NCBI RefSeq assembly: GCF_003265705.1 | Contig: NW_020312827.1 | Location: 15,716,154 to 15,780,153, forward strand | Source of the DNA: Callorhinus ursinus | Lineage: Eukaryota > Chordata > Mammalia > Carnivora > Otariidae | Reading direction: 5' to 3' | Length of the DNA: 64,000 bases | Shown here: one piece after another, positions 1 through 11,473 of the stretch | How the letters are laid out: the number at the start of each line of letters is the position of its first letter | Position numbering within the stretch: position 1 is the stretch's first letter | Position numbers and translations under genes: made by a program | The notes under the pieces: model-generated | What the model was told of the DNA's origin: nothing | Database searches by the model: none | Seen by the model: the letters and a program-made list of their open reading frames with translations, nothing else

Positions 1-300
1 TACCTGAGTAGTGAGAGGGTAACTCCACAGACGCCGTTGATTGCAGACCTGGAAATCATAACCTAGATTCAACATCCATCATCACAGGACAAGTTCATTT
101 TGTCGCTGTCATGTATGTCACTATGGGAATAACTGTTTTGCTAAGTAGCCAGCATCTGATCAGAGATGAGAAGAAAAGAAGTCAGAGAAAGCAGTTTTTC
201 ACTTACTGGTTGCCTCTTCCTTGACCTAGAGAATTCCATGGAGTACCAGCATAATAGCACTCTGTGACCTGCAAGGGGAAGGATTTCTTAAAGAATCTTT

Positions 301-414
301 AGGGAGTGTTCCTTATAGTTAGGAGTCTGTTTCTTGTTTTGTGTCTCTCTCTCTCTCTATTTTTCCCTCTGCTTGTTTAAAAAAAAAGGTATAAAATAAA
401 TAAAACACTAAAAA
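301..414 (+). mobile_element. 5'-truncated CAN SINE
   Basis: Only the 3' half is present: a diverged equivalent of the 'GGGAGTCTGCTTCT' block, then a CT-rich run and an A-rich tail containing AATAAATAAAA. The 11-base duplication AAAGAATCTTT at 290-300 and 415-425 flanks it, which supports a real truncated retroposition and not a chance CT/A tract. The pol III promoter half is missing, so it is transcriptionally dead. Confidence 0.7.
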
Positions 415-426
415 AAAGAATCTTTC

Positions 427-814
427 AATAGTGTGTCAAAGAGAATGGAAAGAAACTAAGAGGCCAGGTGAATGGGCATGCAAAGAGAGCTGGCTGACCA
501 TTTATCGTATCAATGTCAATCCTTCCTGTACATGAATGCTCTGTCTTTCCTGCCATTTGACATGAATGGGACATACAACAGCTTTAGAACTTGACACTGA
601 GCCAAACCCCAAATGGTTTTGAAGAACATCACAGTGAGTTTACTAGGGAAGTCCCTTTGATCAGGTCCCATATAAGTCATTTGCACAGGAACGGTGTCTA
701 GGCCAGTTATACAAATAAAGTAAGACAATATTAAGGCTTATGTTGTTAGTTAACACAAATAAAGCCAATTTGCATATGGTGACCATGTTTTAATAAGAGA
801 TCTGCCATTTATGA
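427..814. other. No recognisable feature
   Basis: AT-rich single-copy-looking sequence. One 70-codon open frame on the minus strand (516-728) has no recognisable motif and no splice or promoter context. I treat it as chance. Confidence 0.5.
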
Positions 815-1035
815 AACACTCACTTGATGACATAGAGTACCTAGTATGCATTATCATATTAAAGCCCTAAACGGCTCTATCTAATAAGCATTTTATTCCT
901 GATTTACAGATGTGAAGCTGAGGACCTCAGAGAGTTTTTGTTTCCAAATAATATAGCTAGCAGATGATAGACTGAGGATGTAAACGCTATTGGTCAGTTC
1001 CAGGGTCCATTTTTATGTTATTATATAAAGCTGCC
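815..1035 (+). mobile_element. MIR SINE, diverged
   Basis: Matches the mammalian-wide MIR order: 'accta-tatgc' start, ATTTTAT/ATTTACAGATG core, 'GAAGCTGAGG' block, the 'ATAGCTAGCAGATG' block and a 'CAGGGTCCA' end. It is old, with many substitutions and no visible target duplication. Confidence 0.65.
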
Positions 1036-1222
1036 TCCCTGAAATGGTATTTAAGACATGACTTCTTCCTCAAGGAATTTGTGATCTTGGCACAGAAATA
1101 GAGTCTATGATTGAATATAAATCAGAATTTATTTGCTGAACACCTTTGTGGACAACATACTATGAGGTTTATAAAAATACTTACAGGATAGCCCCTGTCC
1201 TTAAAAAAAGGTTTCTTTAAAA

Positions 1223-1423
1223 ACAACAACAACAAATATATATATATAGAGAGAGAGAGAGAGAGGGGGGGTGAGGGGTACAAGGAGAGGAAAAGAGAAT
1301 CTTAAGCAGGCTCTGTGCTTAACGTGGAGCCCGACGTGGGGCTCAATCTCACAACCCTGAGATCATGACCTGTGCTGAAATCAAGAGTCTGATGCTTAAC
1401 CGACTGAGCCACTCAGGCACCCC
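1223..1423 (-). mobile_element. CAN SINE, older copy
   Basis: The minus strand reads GGGGTGCCTGAGTGGCTCAG, then the tRNA-like head with 'GGTCATGATCTCAGGG', a CT-rich tract (seen as GAGAGA on the plus strand) and a degraded A/T tail. An imperfect duplication flanks it (about 1207-1222 and 1424-1440, aaaggtttctttaaaa / aagatggcttcttaaaa). The head variant 'GCTTAACCGACTGAGCC' marks an older subfamily than the copies at 10 kb. Confidence 0.85.
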
Positions 1424-1440
1424 AAGATGGCTTCTTAAAA

Positions 1441-2295
1441 TCAAAACCACCATCTCCATATCACCTCACTTCTGCTGGAGGTGACAAATGCTGGCGAGGC
1501 TGTTGAGTAGTTGGAACTCTTGTACATGGGAATGTACAATGGTGGGAATGAAAATTGGTGCAGCCACTGTGGAAAATAGTATGGAGGTTCTTTAAGAACC
1601 TCCATAAATAGAACTACCATGTGACCCAGGAATCCCATTCCTGAGCACGTATCTGAAGGAAATAAAATTGTTATCTTGAAGACATCTGTACTCCTATGTT
1701 CGTGGCAGCATTGTTCACAGTGACTATGACATGAAAACAGCATAAGTGTTCATCATCAGACAGACAGATAATGAAAACATGGTATATTATACAATGGAAT
1801 AGTATCCAGATGTAAAAAAAAGAAGGAATACCTGTTATTTGCATCTTTGAGGGCATTCTACTAAGTGAAATAAATCAGACACAAAGAAAGAACCGACTTA
1901 TATGTAAAATCTATAAAAGTTGAACTCATAGAAACCAAGAGTAGATTGGTGGTCTCCTGGGGGTTGGGGAGTAAGGGAAATGGAGAGATACAATTCAGAA
2001 AATACAGACTTTCAATTTTAAGATGGATAAATTCTGGGGATCTAATGTGTGGCACAGAGACTATGGTTAATATTATGTTGTATCTTGTATACTTGAAATT
2101 TGCTAAGAGAGTAGATCTCAATTGTTCTCACCACACACATAAAAATGGTTAAGTGTGTGCAGCAATGGATGTGTTAACTGACCTAATTGTGGCGGTCATT
2201 CTGCAATATGTATATCAAATCATCATGTTGTACACCTTAAACTTACACATTGTATGCCAATTATATCTCAGAAAACCTGGGAAAAAACAAAATAA
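1441..2295 (+). mobile_element. L1M-type LINE 3' end (ORF2 C-terminus plus 3' UTR)
   Basis: The reading order follows the end of L1 ORF2 ('ggtgcagccactgtggaaaa', 'gtggcagcattgttcac', 'atacaatggaatagtat', 'ctaagtgaaataaatcag'), then a 3' UTR ending 'atcatgttgtacaccttaaa'. The frame is broken by several stops and indels. It is 5'-truncated. The 3' UTR type belongs to an ancient (L1MA/MB-like) lineage and differs from the young L1 ends near 31 kb and 61 kb. The SINE at 1223 sits immediately upstream. Confidence 0.85.
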
Positions 2296-3235
2296 TTTAG
2301 CAATGAAAAAAAAGAAAAGCCCAGAAAAAGTGAGAACTTAGATGCCATCTAACCCTTCCTTTTACTGATGGGGCTCCACTACCTAACAGGTAAGTGTAAT
2401 ACCCAAGCTCATCTGGCCCTTTATTGGCAAAGCAGGATAGGGAGCTGGTAGGAGGGGTGGTGGTCAAGGGAGCTGTGTGTGACCAGTGCAGGAAGTCTGG
2501 CTCTCAGGACCCTTTACTTGGGATTTAATGTTCTGTGACTGAGGTCTTAAAATCCTTAACACTTTTATCTTTAAGCAGTGCTTTATAAAGTGAAGTCCAA
2601 GGGGACAAAGGGGCATGTGCTGGGGCTTGGAGCCTCAAATGTGATTCTTCATCCTGCTGACTCCCCGTCTCCAGGACCAGATGCCAACGGCCTGCCTCAT
2701 GGTTCTCAGAGGACCAGCCAGCCTCCCCCTTTCTGCTCCTGCCCTTCACTCCTGGAAGAGAGCTGAGTGGGGTCTCGGGGAGGGTCAAGGAAAGTTTTAT
2801 ACCCCATACCATGTTTCAGGCCAGGGTGTGGGAGTAGCCCTCTCCATCCCAGGCTGGCAGATCCATGTTGTATTCAATGGTGGTTAAGCAGGTTTACGCT
2901 TCTTGTCCACTCCTGCACCTTGCTCCCAATTGCAGTATCTTGAGGTTCACAGGCCTGCCATGGATTGTCGCAGCAGGCTTTTGGGAAGAGAAGATTCAGT
3001 GTGTTATCTGGCAGGAGGGGAGACCCTGGGAAGTGGTAAGACTCTCTTTGCTCCTGGATCATATGGAGCACCCTCAGGCACCTGTAAGGTTTTGCACTTG
3101 CTGGGTGAGTATCCTGGTGCCTAAGAGAGTATGAAGTTAAACGACAAATGACAGACACCATGACATGTTTGAGCAAGAGACTCCGCATTTTTATTTTGCA
3201 CTGGGCTTGGCAAATTAAGTAGCCAACTTTGGTTA
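2296..3235. other. GC-richer unassigned segment
   Basis: About 2580-3125 is clearly richer in G+C than its surroundings and has several overlapping open frames on both strands (for example plus 2865-3134 and minus 2874-3188). A polypyrimidine/CAG acceptor-like site ends at 2935. GT donor-like sites lie at 3036 (gtaaga) and 3105 (gtgagt). No protein family is recognisable and the frames have no obvious codon bias. It could be an untranslated or lncRNA exon, an old pseudogene or nothing. Confidence 0.3.
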
Positions 3236-3480
3236 CTAGTCATTGATTGCTTAGTGTATGCCAAGTACTGGTGCTAAGTACTCTACATGAATTCACAGCA
3301 TTCAACCATTATACTATTACTGAGACACTGTTATTAGCCAAATTTTATGAATAAAGAAATCTAGGTTTGAAGAGGTTAAGTCAACATGCCTATGATCACA
3401 CCACTAGTGACTAAAGCCTCAGCTTAGGTCTATGGGATCCCATAGTCCGTATTTTTGACAACTATGCATTGTTGCTTCCA
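3236..3480 (+). mobile_element. MIR SINE
   Basis: Carries the MIR series 'atgccaagtactggtgctaa', 'ctctacatgaattcacagca', 'aattttatgaataaagaaa', 'gaggttaagtcaacatgcc' and a 'gatcacaccactagtgact' block, in the right order over about 245 bp. Confidence 0.8.
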
Positions 3481-5544
3481 TCTTGCCTGGCTTCGGGTGA
3501 ACACAGACTTCCTTAGCCCCTCCATGCCAGGCTCCTTGATGCTGCCATGGCAGGCAGAAGTAAATCAGGCTCTGGAGTGAGCAAACACATGAAGCAGATA
3601 AAATGTTCCTGATGTCTATGGTGTGTGGTGGGGGGAGGGAGAGTTTTCAGCCATAGGAACCCCTCTGTGCAGAGTTTCTGCATTTTTCCCACGCAAGATT
3701 TTTATTTTCTTTTTTTTAAGATTTACATTTTCTAGGCATTCAACAAGGCAGTAACCCTGTGTTAGCTGACTATATCCCCCCTTTTATTTTCTGTTAGAAG
3801 AACTATATTTTAGGATCACTAATCCTAACATGGAGTGCATGCACTCCTGAGTGCATAAAACATAATTTTGAATGATGACATAAGGAAGAATGCAAGCAGT
3901 TGTGTCTTTAACCAAAATCCTATAAACCACATATCAATAAATATGTAAGCAGTCTTTTTTGATTGAAGGGCAAATGGGGTTTCCATATCCTGGCTAGAAA
4001 CAGCATCATCACATTCTCAGAATGCATCTGCAAAGAGATTCCACCACCATGTATGAGCACGGTGGAAGTGAAAGGCAGCTCTCGAAAATCACAAATGTGA
4101 TTAGACATCCTTTACCCTTCAATCTATCATTGTATCTACTCCTCTGGCCAAAAGTAAGTCATCCTGCCTCCATGCCACACCGTTTCTGTTCCCCAAACAT
4201 GACTGGGATGCTTGCAAACATCTGGCTCCTCGTCTCTGTTATTGAGATTTCATTTGTTGGGAGAAAATGACTCCCACACATGAGCTTTCCCTCCCTACTT
4301 CTCTGTCCCCCAAAATGCTTATTTATGGAGGAGCAGGTTTCATTCTCTAAATGATTCCGCTTGGCAGGTGGAGATTGCAGGGCCAGTTACGTTAATGATT
4401 TCTGAGGTGACGCTGAGGCCTCAGAGGCTGCTTGACAGAACAGCTAGCAGGAAACTAATGAGTATCCCAGCACGACCCTGGACCATTCAAAGGAGGGGGT
4501 TTCTGGGAGAGAGGGAGGGAAATAAATTAGAGACCTCAGCCTCTGGTAAAAATATCAGTGAAGGACCTTAATGGAGTCGAGAAAAGAAAATTAATCACCC
4601 ATAATGACTGGGGTGTGTGCGAATATTTGATTTAATTCTTTTTATAAATATTTTTCCACAGAATGATGCATGGCGTCTGAGAGGGTTGAGAAGCACAAAC
4701 TGAACTTGATTTAATCATGAGATGAGCCGAGTGGGTGGAAGTGACAACAATTACAGGAATATGTACTTGGGAAAGGCATTCTTTTTTCTAATGCACTTGT
4801 GCTAATCTTGGCTGGAAGTGCACAGAATTCTGTGGTGAAGAATGTACCTCAGAATTCATGACCTTAAGTCCTGGAGATAGTCAATTAACAATTGGCAAAT
4901 TAAAATGTACTTAAATAAGCACTAACCTAATATTGGATTTTTAGTAAAGAAGAACAGTTGAAACATATAATTTCCTAGTCACTGGGCTCTGATACGTAAT
5001 GTTCTTTATTCAAGTAAAATAAAAACAGGATGGATAATCCTTTAAATGTTGAATAATAAAGTTTTCTGAAGAAAGCGTGTTTTTTCTGCTCTGAGGTTTA
5101 ACAAGAGAAAAGCATCTTAGTAAAAAAAAAAAATTCATATGAGTCATAGGAAATATAAAATCACCTGACAGTGTGAAACAAACAAAAAGGCATGGGACTG
5201 GTTATTACTTGTCAGGCATTAAAGAGCTGAGTCTTTAGTTAAATATCTTCCTGAACTTTTACCAAATCAGTTAATTTTCTTGTCCTTCAGTAAGGGCTTA
5301 TTTAATCCAAGTCTCTATTTTCCAGTCCCTCAATTAAGAAATTAATCAAGATTAATGCTCAAAAATCTACAAGTTTCAATTTGCTACCATCTTAGTGACA
5401 GATGGGGAATTATCATATAGGGAAGTTACTCCCAGAATAATTCACGAAGCAAGGATTCTCATCTGTCCCCTGTTGTCCAGACCGTTTCAGCAAAGGGCCA
5501 GAAGCTGTATGGGGAGAGGAATATATCCCGACCCTCCCCTTTAT
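3481..5544. other. Repeat-poor unassigned sequence
   Basis: No transposon or gene was recognised over about 2 kb. The segment 4560-4960 is rich in TAAT/ATTA cores and TTTATAAATA-like elements typical of conserved non-coding DNA, but that is impression only. Short open frames at 4022-4270 (+) and 3920-4108 (-) have no motif. Confidence 0.4.
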
Positions 5545-5700
5545 TGACACTTCAGAAGCATGTGAGCTTGGAAAACCACTTAACCTCTCTGTGCTTTACT
5601 TTTATTATCTGGTTTTGTTTGTTTGTTTACAAAAAGGAAGTAGTGAGTTATATTAGCTTGGAATGTTATAAAGAGAATTTGTAAACTCAAGTCCTTTGCA
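5545..5700 (-). mobile_element. MIR fragment
   Basis: Reads 'gtgagcttggaaaaccactt', 'aacctctctgtgctttactt', a reverse-strand MIR core. A short (GTTT)n expansion at 5615-5630 interrupts it. Confidence 0.6.
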
Positions 5701-6377
5701 ATGGAATTCTTTCACAAAGAAAATGCACCAAAATAAAGTGTGCAAAGCCAAGGTAATGTAGTAGTTTGACAATAAAATAATGGGCGATAGGAAAGATTGG
5801 AGCTGTTCCTTTCAAGGAGCGGAGTGGGGAATCCTCATTCCCTGGAGGTACTTAAATATTCAGATGTAGGCTCACCATCACTAACACTTACAGTAATTTT
5901 CTGCTATAGGCAGCTGAATGGTACCAAACTACATCAGAGTGCAGCACTGTTCCCATCCTAAATGCTACTGCAGAAGCTGGAGGACCAGAGAGTGGTGTCA
6001 GCCTCTGTACTCACTCCATTTGGCAAAGATTGGTGAATAGGAGAGGGATGTAACCCAGAAATAACAAGCCTACCAAAAGTTGCCCAAGCATCTATCATCA
6101 CTCTGATCTCTGAGACAATGGACACCATACACTACCTCAGGCCGACTTAATGTCAGGACAGCCCTCGCCCACCAAAATGACTTCTCCCAAAAGCAGGAAG
6201 GTAAAATATAATTCACCTAAAAGCTGATCCATCTCGATGCCCTATCAGCTGATGCTGAGGCATTAAGGATCCTGTAATTGACATACTTGCCTCAAATTTA
6301 CATTGCATAGTATCTCACTAAATGTGTATCCCTATTTTATATTAAGATATTATTCCCAATGAATCTGAACATAAGAA
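5701..6377. other. No recognisable feature
   Basis: Single-copy-looking sequence with nothing I can assign and no usable open frame. Confidence 0.45.
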
Positions 6378-6500
6378 TTATCTAAGATGCTTACTAAAAC
6401 ACAGATTCTTGAACCCCTTTCTCAGAGATTCAGATAGGGTCAGCATCTGCTTCAAATATGCATTTTTAAGCATACAAGAAACTCAGAGGATTCGTTTGAC
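6378..6500 (+). mobile_element. MER5-like hAT-Charlie fragment
   Basis: 'gcttactaaaacacagattc', 'cagagattcagatagggtca', 'gcatctgcttcaaatatgca' and 'tttttaagcatacaagaaac' match the order of the short non-autonomous DNA transposon MER5A/B. The ends are degraded, so the terminal inverted repeats and 8-bp duplication cannot be confirmed. Confidence 0.6.
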
Positions 6501-8191
6501 TAGTCAAGTTGTGGTAATTCCTGCTAGGTATTGGAAAACAGACAAATATGATTTGATTCAATCCTTGGAAGACTCCACTAAATTTAGAGAGATAGATATA
6601 TAAATATCTGCTTAATAAATAATTCCTGGAGCTAAGCTAAAGGTTCAGGGTACAGAGAGTACAGTGGAGATGTTAGCGAGTATCATCAGAGAAGAGGGGA
6701 CAGGAGGCAGAACTTACACAGAAACATGAACATTTTATTTGAATAATAATAATTTTAATTTAATATTAATAATAATTTTAACCTTCTCTTGGATTGTTTC
6801 TGATTTCTTTTTATATTGATGATTTGATTCCTCCTACTTTTGAACATTTCAAGAGCATTTTTTTGCTTTATTTTCTATCTTATATATACATAAGACATAT
6901 ATACTTAATTATATACTTATAATATATACATAATATACTTCATTATATATGTATAATTAAGTATATATTTATAATTAAGTATACATCATTAAGAACTCCT
7001 CAATTATGTAACTTTTTTGTGTACTCTTTATTGTAAACATATCTATGTTACATATGTTTATGATTTTATAAATCTACTTAAGAAAATCGGCAGGTGTTCA
7101 AATCCATTACTCTTTAGCAGGATAATGCTTTGAGATAAGGGAGATGTTCCCTTATTGCTCTAACCTCAACATTAAATATTTTAATGTCTTATTTTTGGCC
7201 AAAAAATGATATTTTCTATTTTATTTTAATTTGCAGGTCTTGTAAACCTTAGTGGGAATAAATTGTATATGCTTATTGGGTCATCAGTATTTTTTACTTT
7301 ATAAATTTTATATTCATGACTGATAGATTTTTGAAATAGGGAAATCAGCTAGAAGATTTCCTTATTGTATTTGAGAACCTGTAGAATTCTCTAAACCTTA
7401 TCCTGGGGAATATGACCTTGTGCCCTTAAATGTATATTTGTGTGTGCAGATGGACATATTGCATTCCAGTTATAGTTTAAGGAAATATTATAACAGCCTA
7501 GTAAAATGCAAACAATTTCTGCATTGTTGCTTAGGTATTTACGGTCTTGTGTTGGAAGATTGTATACAGTCCACAGTAATGTGCAATTAACTATACATTG
7601 GTCTGCAAACCTTCTCTTAGATTTTTCAACCTGTCAGCTAGTGCTTTGACTGCCGATAACACGACCTTGCAATACTTACAGTCTTGTCACAGGTGAATGC
7701 AGACATCTATAAGATTAGGCTCAGGAAATGGAGTCTTAGATGAGTAAAAGAGAGAGAGGGCTTAAGGCCTAAGAGGGGACACAAAAAACAAAAGCTGTTA
7801 ATGCTTAGAATGCATAAGGGGAGCTTACCTCCTGTTCCTGTGAGTTCACCACCTCTTTCTGCAGTGATAAATTATGTGCCAGGTCAACTGCAGTGGTTGT
7901 GATCCATATAAGACAAGACAAGCATTCAGCTCTTGAACAAGAAAAGTTTTGTGATTAACTGGTCTGGTCTGCAGTTTATAAGAAACATTACATGTAAAGT
8001 TTCCTGAAATAAAGGACAAATTATGAAGTGATGATGCTCAATATTTATAATTATGATTTTATTCTTTACAACACTTTTAGTATACGGAAACCTCTGTCCT
8101 CAAGAAGTTGCTATTAGCTGATGCTCTAGAAAAATCATGGAATTCTTGAGAAAGAAGGAATGGAGAATTTACCTTGGTTCCGGTCTTGTTT
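6501..8191. other. AT-rich unassigned sequence with palindromic tract
   Basis: Very AT-rich between 6720 and 7090. A perfect 16-bp inverted repeat (tatatacttaattata at 6898-6913, its complement at 6952-6967) is followed by a third partial copy at about 6970-6984. The rest is unremarkable single-copy-looking DNA. Confidence 0.5.
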
Positions 8192-8205
8192 TAAAATATG
8201 AGATA

Positions 8206-8415
8206 GGGGCACCTGGGTGGCTCAGTCGGTTAAATGGCTGACTCTTGACTGTGGCTCAGGATCTCGGGGACATAGAATTGAGACCTGCATTGGGCTCTAT
8301 TCTCAGCAAGAATTCTGCTAGAGACTCTCTCTTCCTCTGCAACCTCCCCCTGCTCACACACACTTTTATTCTCCCTCTCTCTCTAAGTGAATCAATAAAA
8401 TCTTAAAAAATAAAA
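8206..8415 (+). mobile_element. CAN SINE, full length, diverged
   Basis: Starts GGGGCACCTGGGTGGCTCAG and ends in an AATAAAATCTTAAAAAAT tail. The flanking 14-bp duplication (taaaatatgagata 8192-8205, taaaatatgggata 8416-8429) has one mismatch. The B-box region is altered ('ctcaggatctcgggg'), so pol III activity is doubtful. Confidence 0.93.
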
Positions 8416-8429
8416 TAAAATATGGGATA

Positions 8430-10143
8430 AATATGAATCTGAAAGATAGTATGATTGTCCAGGGTGACACAGAAAGGGAGATGCAGACCCAATATGGGCA
8501 AAAAATTTTTCCTGATTCCCAACACAGTGTCATTTCTACCCTACCACAATTTACAGTGTTCTGATAGGCATATATTAAAATATCAAATATTATTGAGCAA
8601 CTATTATGTGGTAAAAAATTAAATAAGGCACCATTTTATTTTGGTTGTTTGGGCTCTTCAAAAATGTGTAACCTCTACAACCCAACATTATCAGGTAGTA
8701 GGAAATGGCATGGTTTTCTGATATCTAAGTCCCTATATAATCACTGAGTGGAAGAAGTTGTACTTTTTACTGAAATGTTTTGGTGGTCCATAACGCAGAT
8801 CCAAGCAAATTCCTGTAGGTTACTTTTATACAGAATGCTAATGTAATACATACTGGAAGCCATTAGTTTCTAGAAGTGTCAACCTATTCTCCCTTTCACA
8901 GAAACTATAAGCCATCTTCCATAATTCAGATACCCCATAAGTAAGCAACTATTTTCCTAAAGGAAATTTAGTTACCTTTCTGGTTTTGTCATCTAGATGG
9001 AACCCCTGTTAGCAGTGTCTACCTGAAAGGACCACTTTGCACCTCCATTTCCAAGTCTACGTGTGGAAGGGCCATTACTTATTTCCTTTTAACGAAAATG
9101 ACCAAACTGAACACAGAGAACTCCCCAAACTCCAGGGGACTTTATGGGAAAGAACTGCCCACTCGTAACTCAGGCTGGCTGAGGAGGCTGACCTCACCTT
9201 CCATCACCATGAGCTTCCAGCCATCTATGCAATGAAGTGTGACAACAGCTTTAATAGCATGTGAAAACATATTTTATTATGGGGTCATTAATTTGTCCTG
9301 CTGGCTATGTGATATTCTCCATATGCTACATGGGAAAGTGCCCTTCTGCTCTGAGGTCTTTCCTGATGAGCATGCCTGCTCTACAGGGTGGAGCTCTAAA
9401 GGGCACCCTTTTCCCTGCTCTGTCCTTGGCAGAGACCAGTCATCATTTCATCATTCCATCATTTCCTTTATACATGGAAGAGTGAAATGTCATGGAATTA
9501 GGTCCTGCAGTTGTGCATTTTCTTTTACTACCCAGATAGCTGCCAAGCTGTGGCTTTTGAGGGCCTAGTCAATGAATTTAAAAGCATTATTATCAGGAGA
9601 TTCATTTTTAGCATACAGAAATAAAAAAGAAAAAAGGCTCCATTAATTTTAGAAAAGGGTCTGTGAGAATATGCATGGGCTAAAAAGGCACATGACTACA
9701 CAGATTGCTATTTATTACCCATATCAGACAAATAAAATTTGCACACTAATGTAGTAACCTGAAGGAAAAATAAATAACCCTCAAGCCTCAGTTTGTGAAA
9801 ATATATACTGTGTATGTTAATGTATAATGATGTCATTTCAGTATATTTTGAGATCCAAAAAACTTTTAATCACAGTTTTTGTGAATAATCAGATACCTCA
9901 TTTATTCAACCAGTGTTAATAAATAGCACATTGAGTTCTGGGGTTTACACTCGATAGAGAGCAGGGCAGGCAGAAGGTAAATACCTATGGTTTTGGTGTT
10001 CAGTAGCTCCCTGATTGCAATATTGAACTCTGGAATTTGTTAACAAATAGGTGATGAATACATACACATTATAGATAGAAGAAAGAGATATATTGTTTTT
10101 TAATTATTTGTGTAAGTGTGTAAATAATATAAACATTTGCAAG
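8430..10143. other. Unassigned sequence
   Basis: No repeat was recognised. Plus-strand open frames at 9239-9568 (109 codons) and 9261-9485 overlap each other, lack recognisable motifs and have no splice context. I treat them as chance. Confidence 0.4.
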
Positions 10144-10156
10144 AAGTTGTAGTGCA

Positions 10157-10357
10157 GGGGCGCCTGGGTGGCTCAGTCGTTAAGCGTCTGCCTTCGACTC
10201 AGGTCATGATCCCGGGGTCCTGGGATCGAGCCCCGCATCGGGCTCCTTGCTCGGCGGGAAGCCTGCTTCTCCCTCTCCCACTCTCCCTGCTGTGTTCCTT
10301 CTCTCGTTGTGTCTCTCTCTGTCAAATAAATAAATAAAATCTTAAAAAAAAAAAAAA
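10157..10357 (+). mobile_element. Young CAN SINE, near-consensus
   Basis: Complete head GGGGCGCCTGGGTGGCTCAG, intact A box (TGGCTCAGTCGTT) and B-box-like region (GGTCATGATCC), CT-rich tract, AAATAAATAAATAAAATC and an unbroken terminal A run of about 16. The 13-bp target duplication AAGTTGTAGTGCA is perfect (10144-10156 and 10358-10370). Perfect duplications and a homopolymeric tail indicate recent insertion. Confidence 0.97.
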
Positions 10358-10697
10358 AAGTTGTAGTGCATTGAGGGATGGAGAATGGGCCCCCAAGAAG
10401 CCAAATTTTGTTCTACTACCTGAAAGAGGGTAATAATTTTAAAAGGAAGGAAGGGGGCCTCATGGAGGTTATAATGCCAGTTTTCTGTGGGTGAAAGAGA
10501 TGACTAAGGCATTAACCAGCTTTAATTTCCTGTTTTTAAGGATTCTACTATAGTTATGTAAGATGTTAACATTAAAGGAGGTTGGATGAGTGACATATGG
10601 AATATGGGATATTTTTGGAAGTTTTTAATAAGTTTAAAAGCAGCTTCAAATATATGTTTAATAAAAAATAAGCAAGACAGGATTTTGTGTTGTTAGT

Positions 10698-11471
10698 TGC
10701 TGTCAGGAGAATCCTAAAATGACCCCCAAGATTTCCCACCCCTTGATATATGGACCTGCATAATCCATGGAACTTTATTTTTTTAAAAGATTTTATTTAT
10801 TTATTTGACAGAGACATAGCAGGAGAGGGAACACAAGCAGGGGGAGTGGGAGAGGGAGAAGCAGGCTTCCCGCTGAGCAGGGAGCCTGATGTGGGGCTCG
10901 ATCCCAGGACCCTGGGATCATGACCTGAGCCAAAGGTAGACGTTTAATGACTGAGCCACCCAGGCGCCCCAATCCATGGAACTTTAAATATAATAGATTT
11001 TACTCCCATAATTAGGCTATGTTATTTGGCAGAGTTGACCTTAAGATAAGGAGATTATCTGGGTGGGCCTGACCTAATCATGTGAGCCTATTAAAAGCAG
11101 AGATCTTTGTGATTCATTACACAAAAGTAAATCAGAGACTCAAAATTGAGAAAGGGATTTTATGCACTATTGGTGGCTTGAAGATGGAGGCAACTGTGTG
11201 TTAAGGAATACACACAACTTTTAGATGCCAAAAGCAACCCCTGCCTTCCAGCCAGATAGGAAACAGGGATCTCAGTTTTAGAACCAAAAAAAACTGAATT
11301 CTACCAACAGGAAGAATGAGCTTGGGAGTATGTTTGTCCCCAGAGACCCTAGATAATAATTCAGCCAGGATAACACCTTAGTTTTCACTTTGTGCTACCC
11401 TACGCCAAGAACACTCATTCCATGCCAAATTTTAAGTTTGTGGTAACTTGCTACACAACAATAGAAAACCC
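10698..11471 (+). mobile_element. MaLR (MLT1/MST-type) solo LTR, interrupted by a SINE
   Basis: Order of motifs: 'tcctaaaatgacccccaaga', 'gcagagttgaccttaagata', 'gggtgggcctgacctaatca', 'gaactgaattctaccaacag'-like block, then the end block 'gtggtaacttgctacacaac'. This is an old ERVL-MaLR-style LTR with no coding part beside it. The young SINE at 10778-10970 was inserted into it, which orders the two events. The exact subfamily is uncertain. Confidence 0.65.
10778..10970 (-). mobile_element. Young CAN SINE inside an LTR
   Basis: On the minus strand: GGGGCGCCTGGGTGGCTCAG, a complete tRNA-like head, a shortened CT tract and a tail ending AAAATCTTTTAAAAAA. A perfect 16-bp duplication AATCCATGGAACTTTA flanks it at 10762-10777 and 10971-10986. 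It splits the MaLR LTR that spans 10.70-11.47 kb. Confidence 0.97.
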
Positions 11472-11473
11472 AG

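Noticed and set aside
9239..9568. 109-codon plus-strand open frame with several cysteines
   Set aside because: Overlaps another open frame in a second register, has no family resemblance and no exon signals.
10157..10230. SINE heads as tRNA genes
   Set aside because: Tail, CT tract and target duplications show retroposed SINEs. No cloverleaf with a proper acceptor stem.
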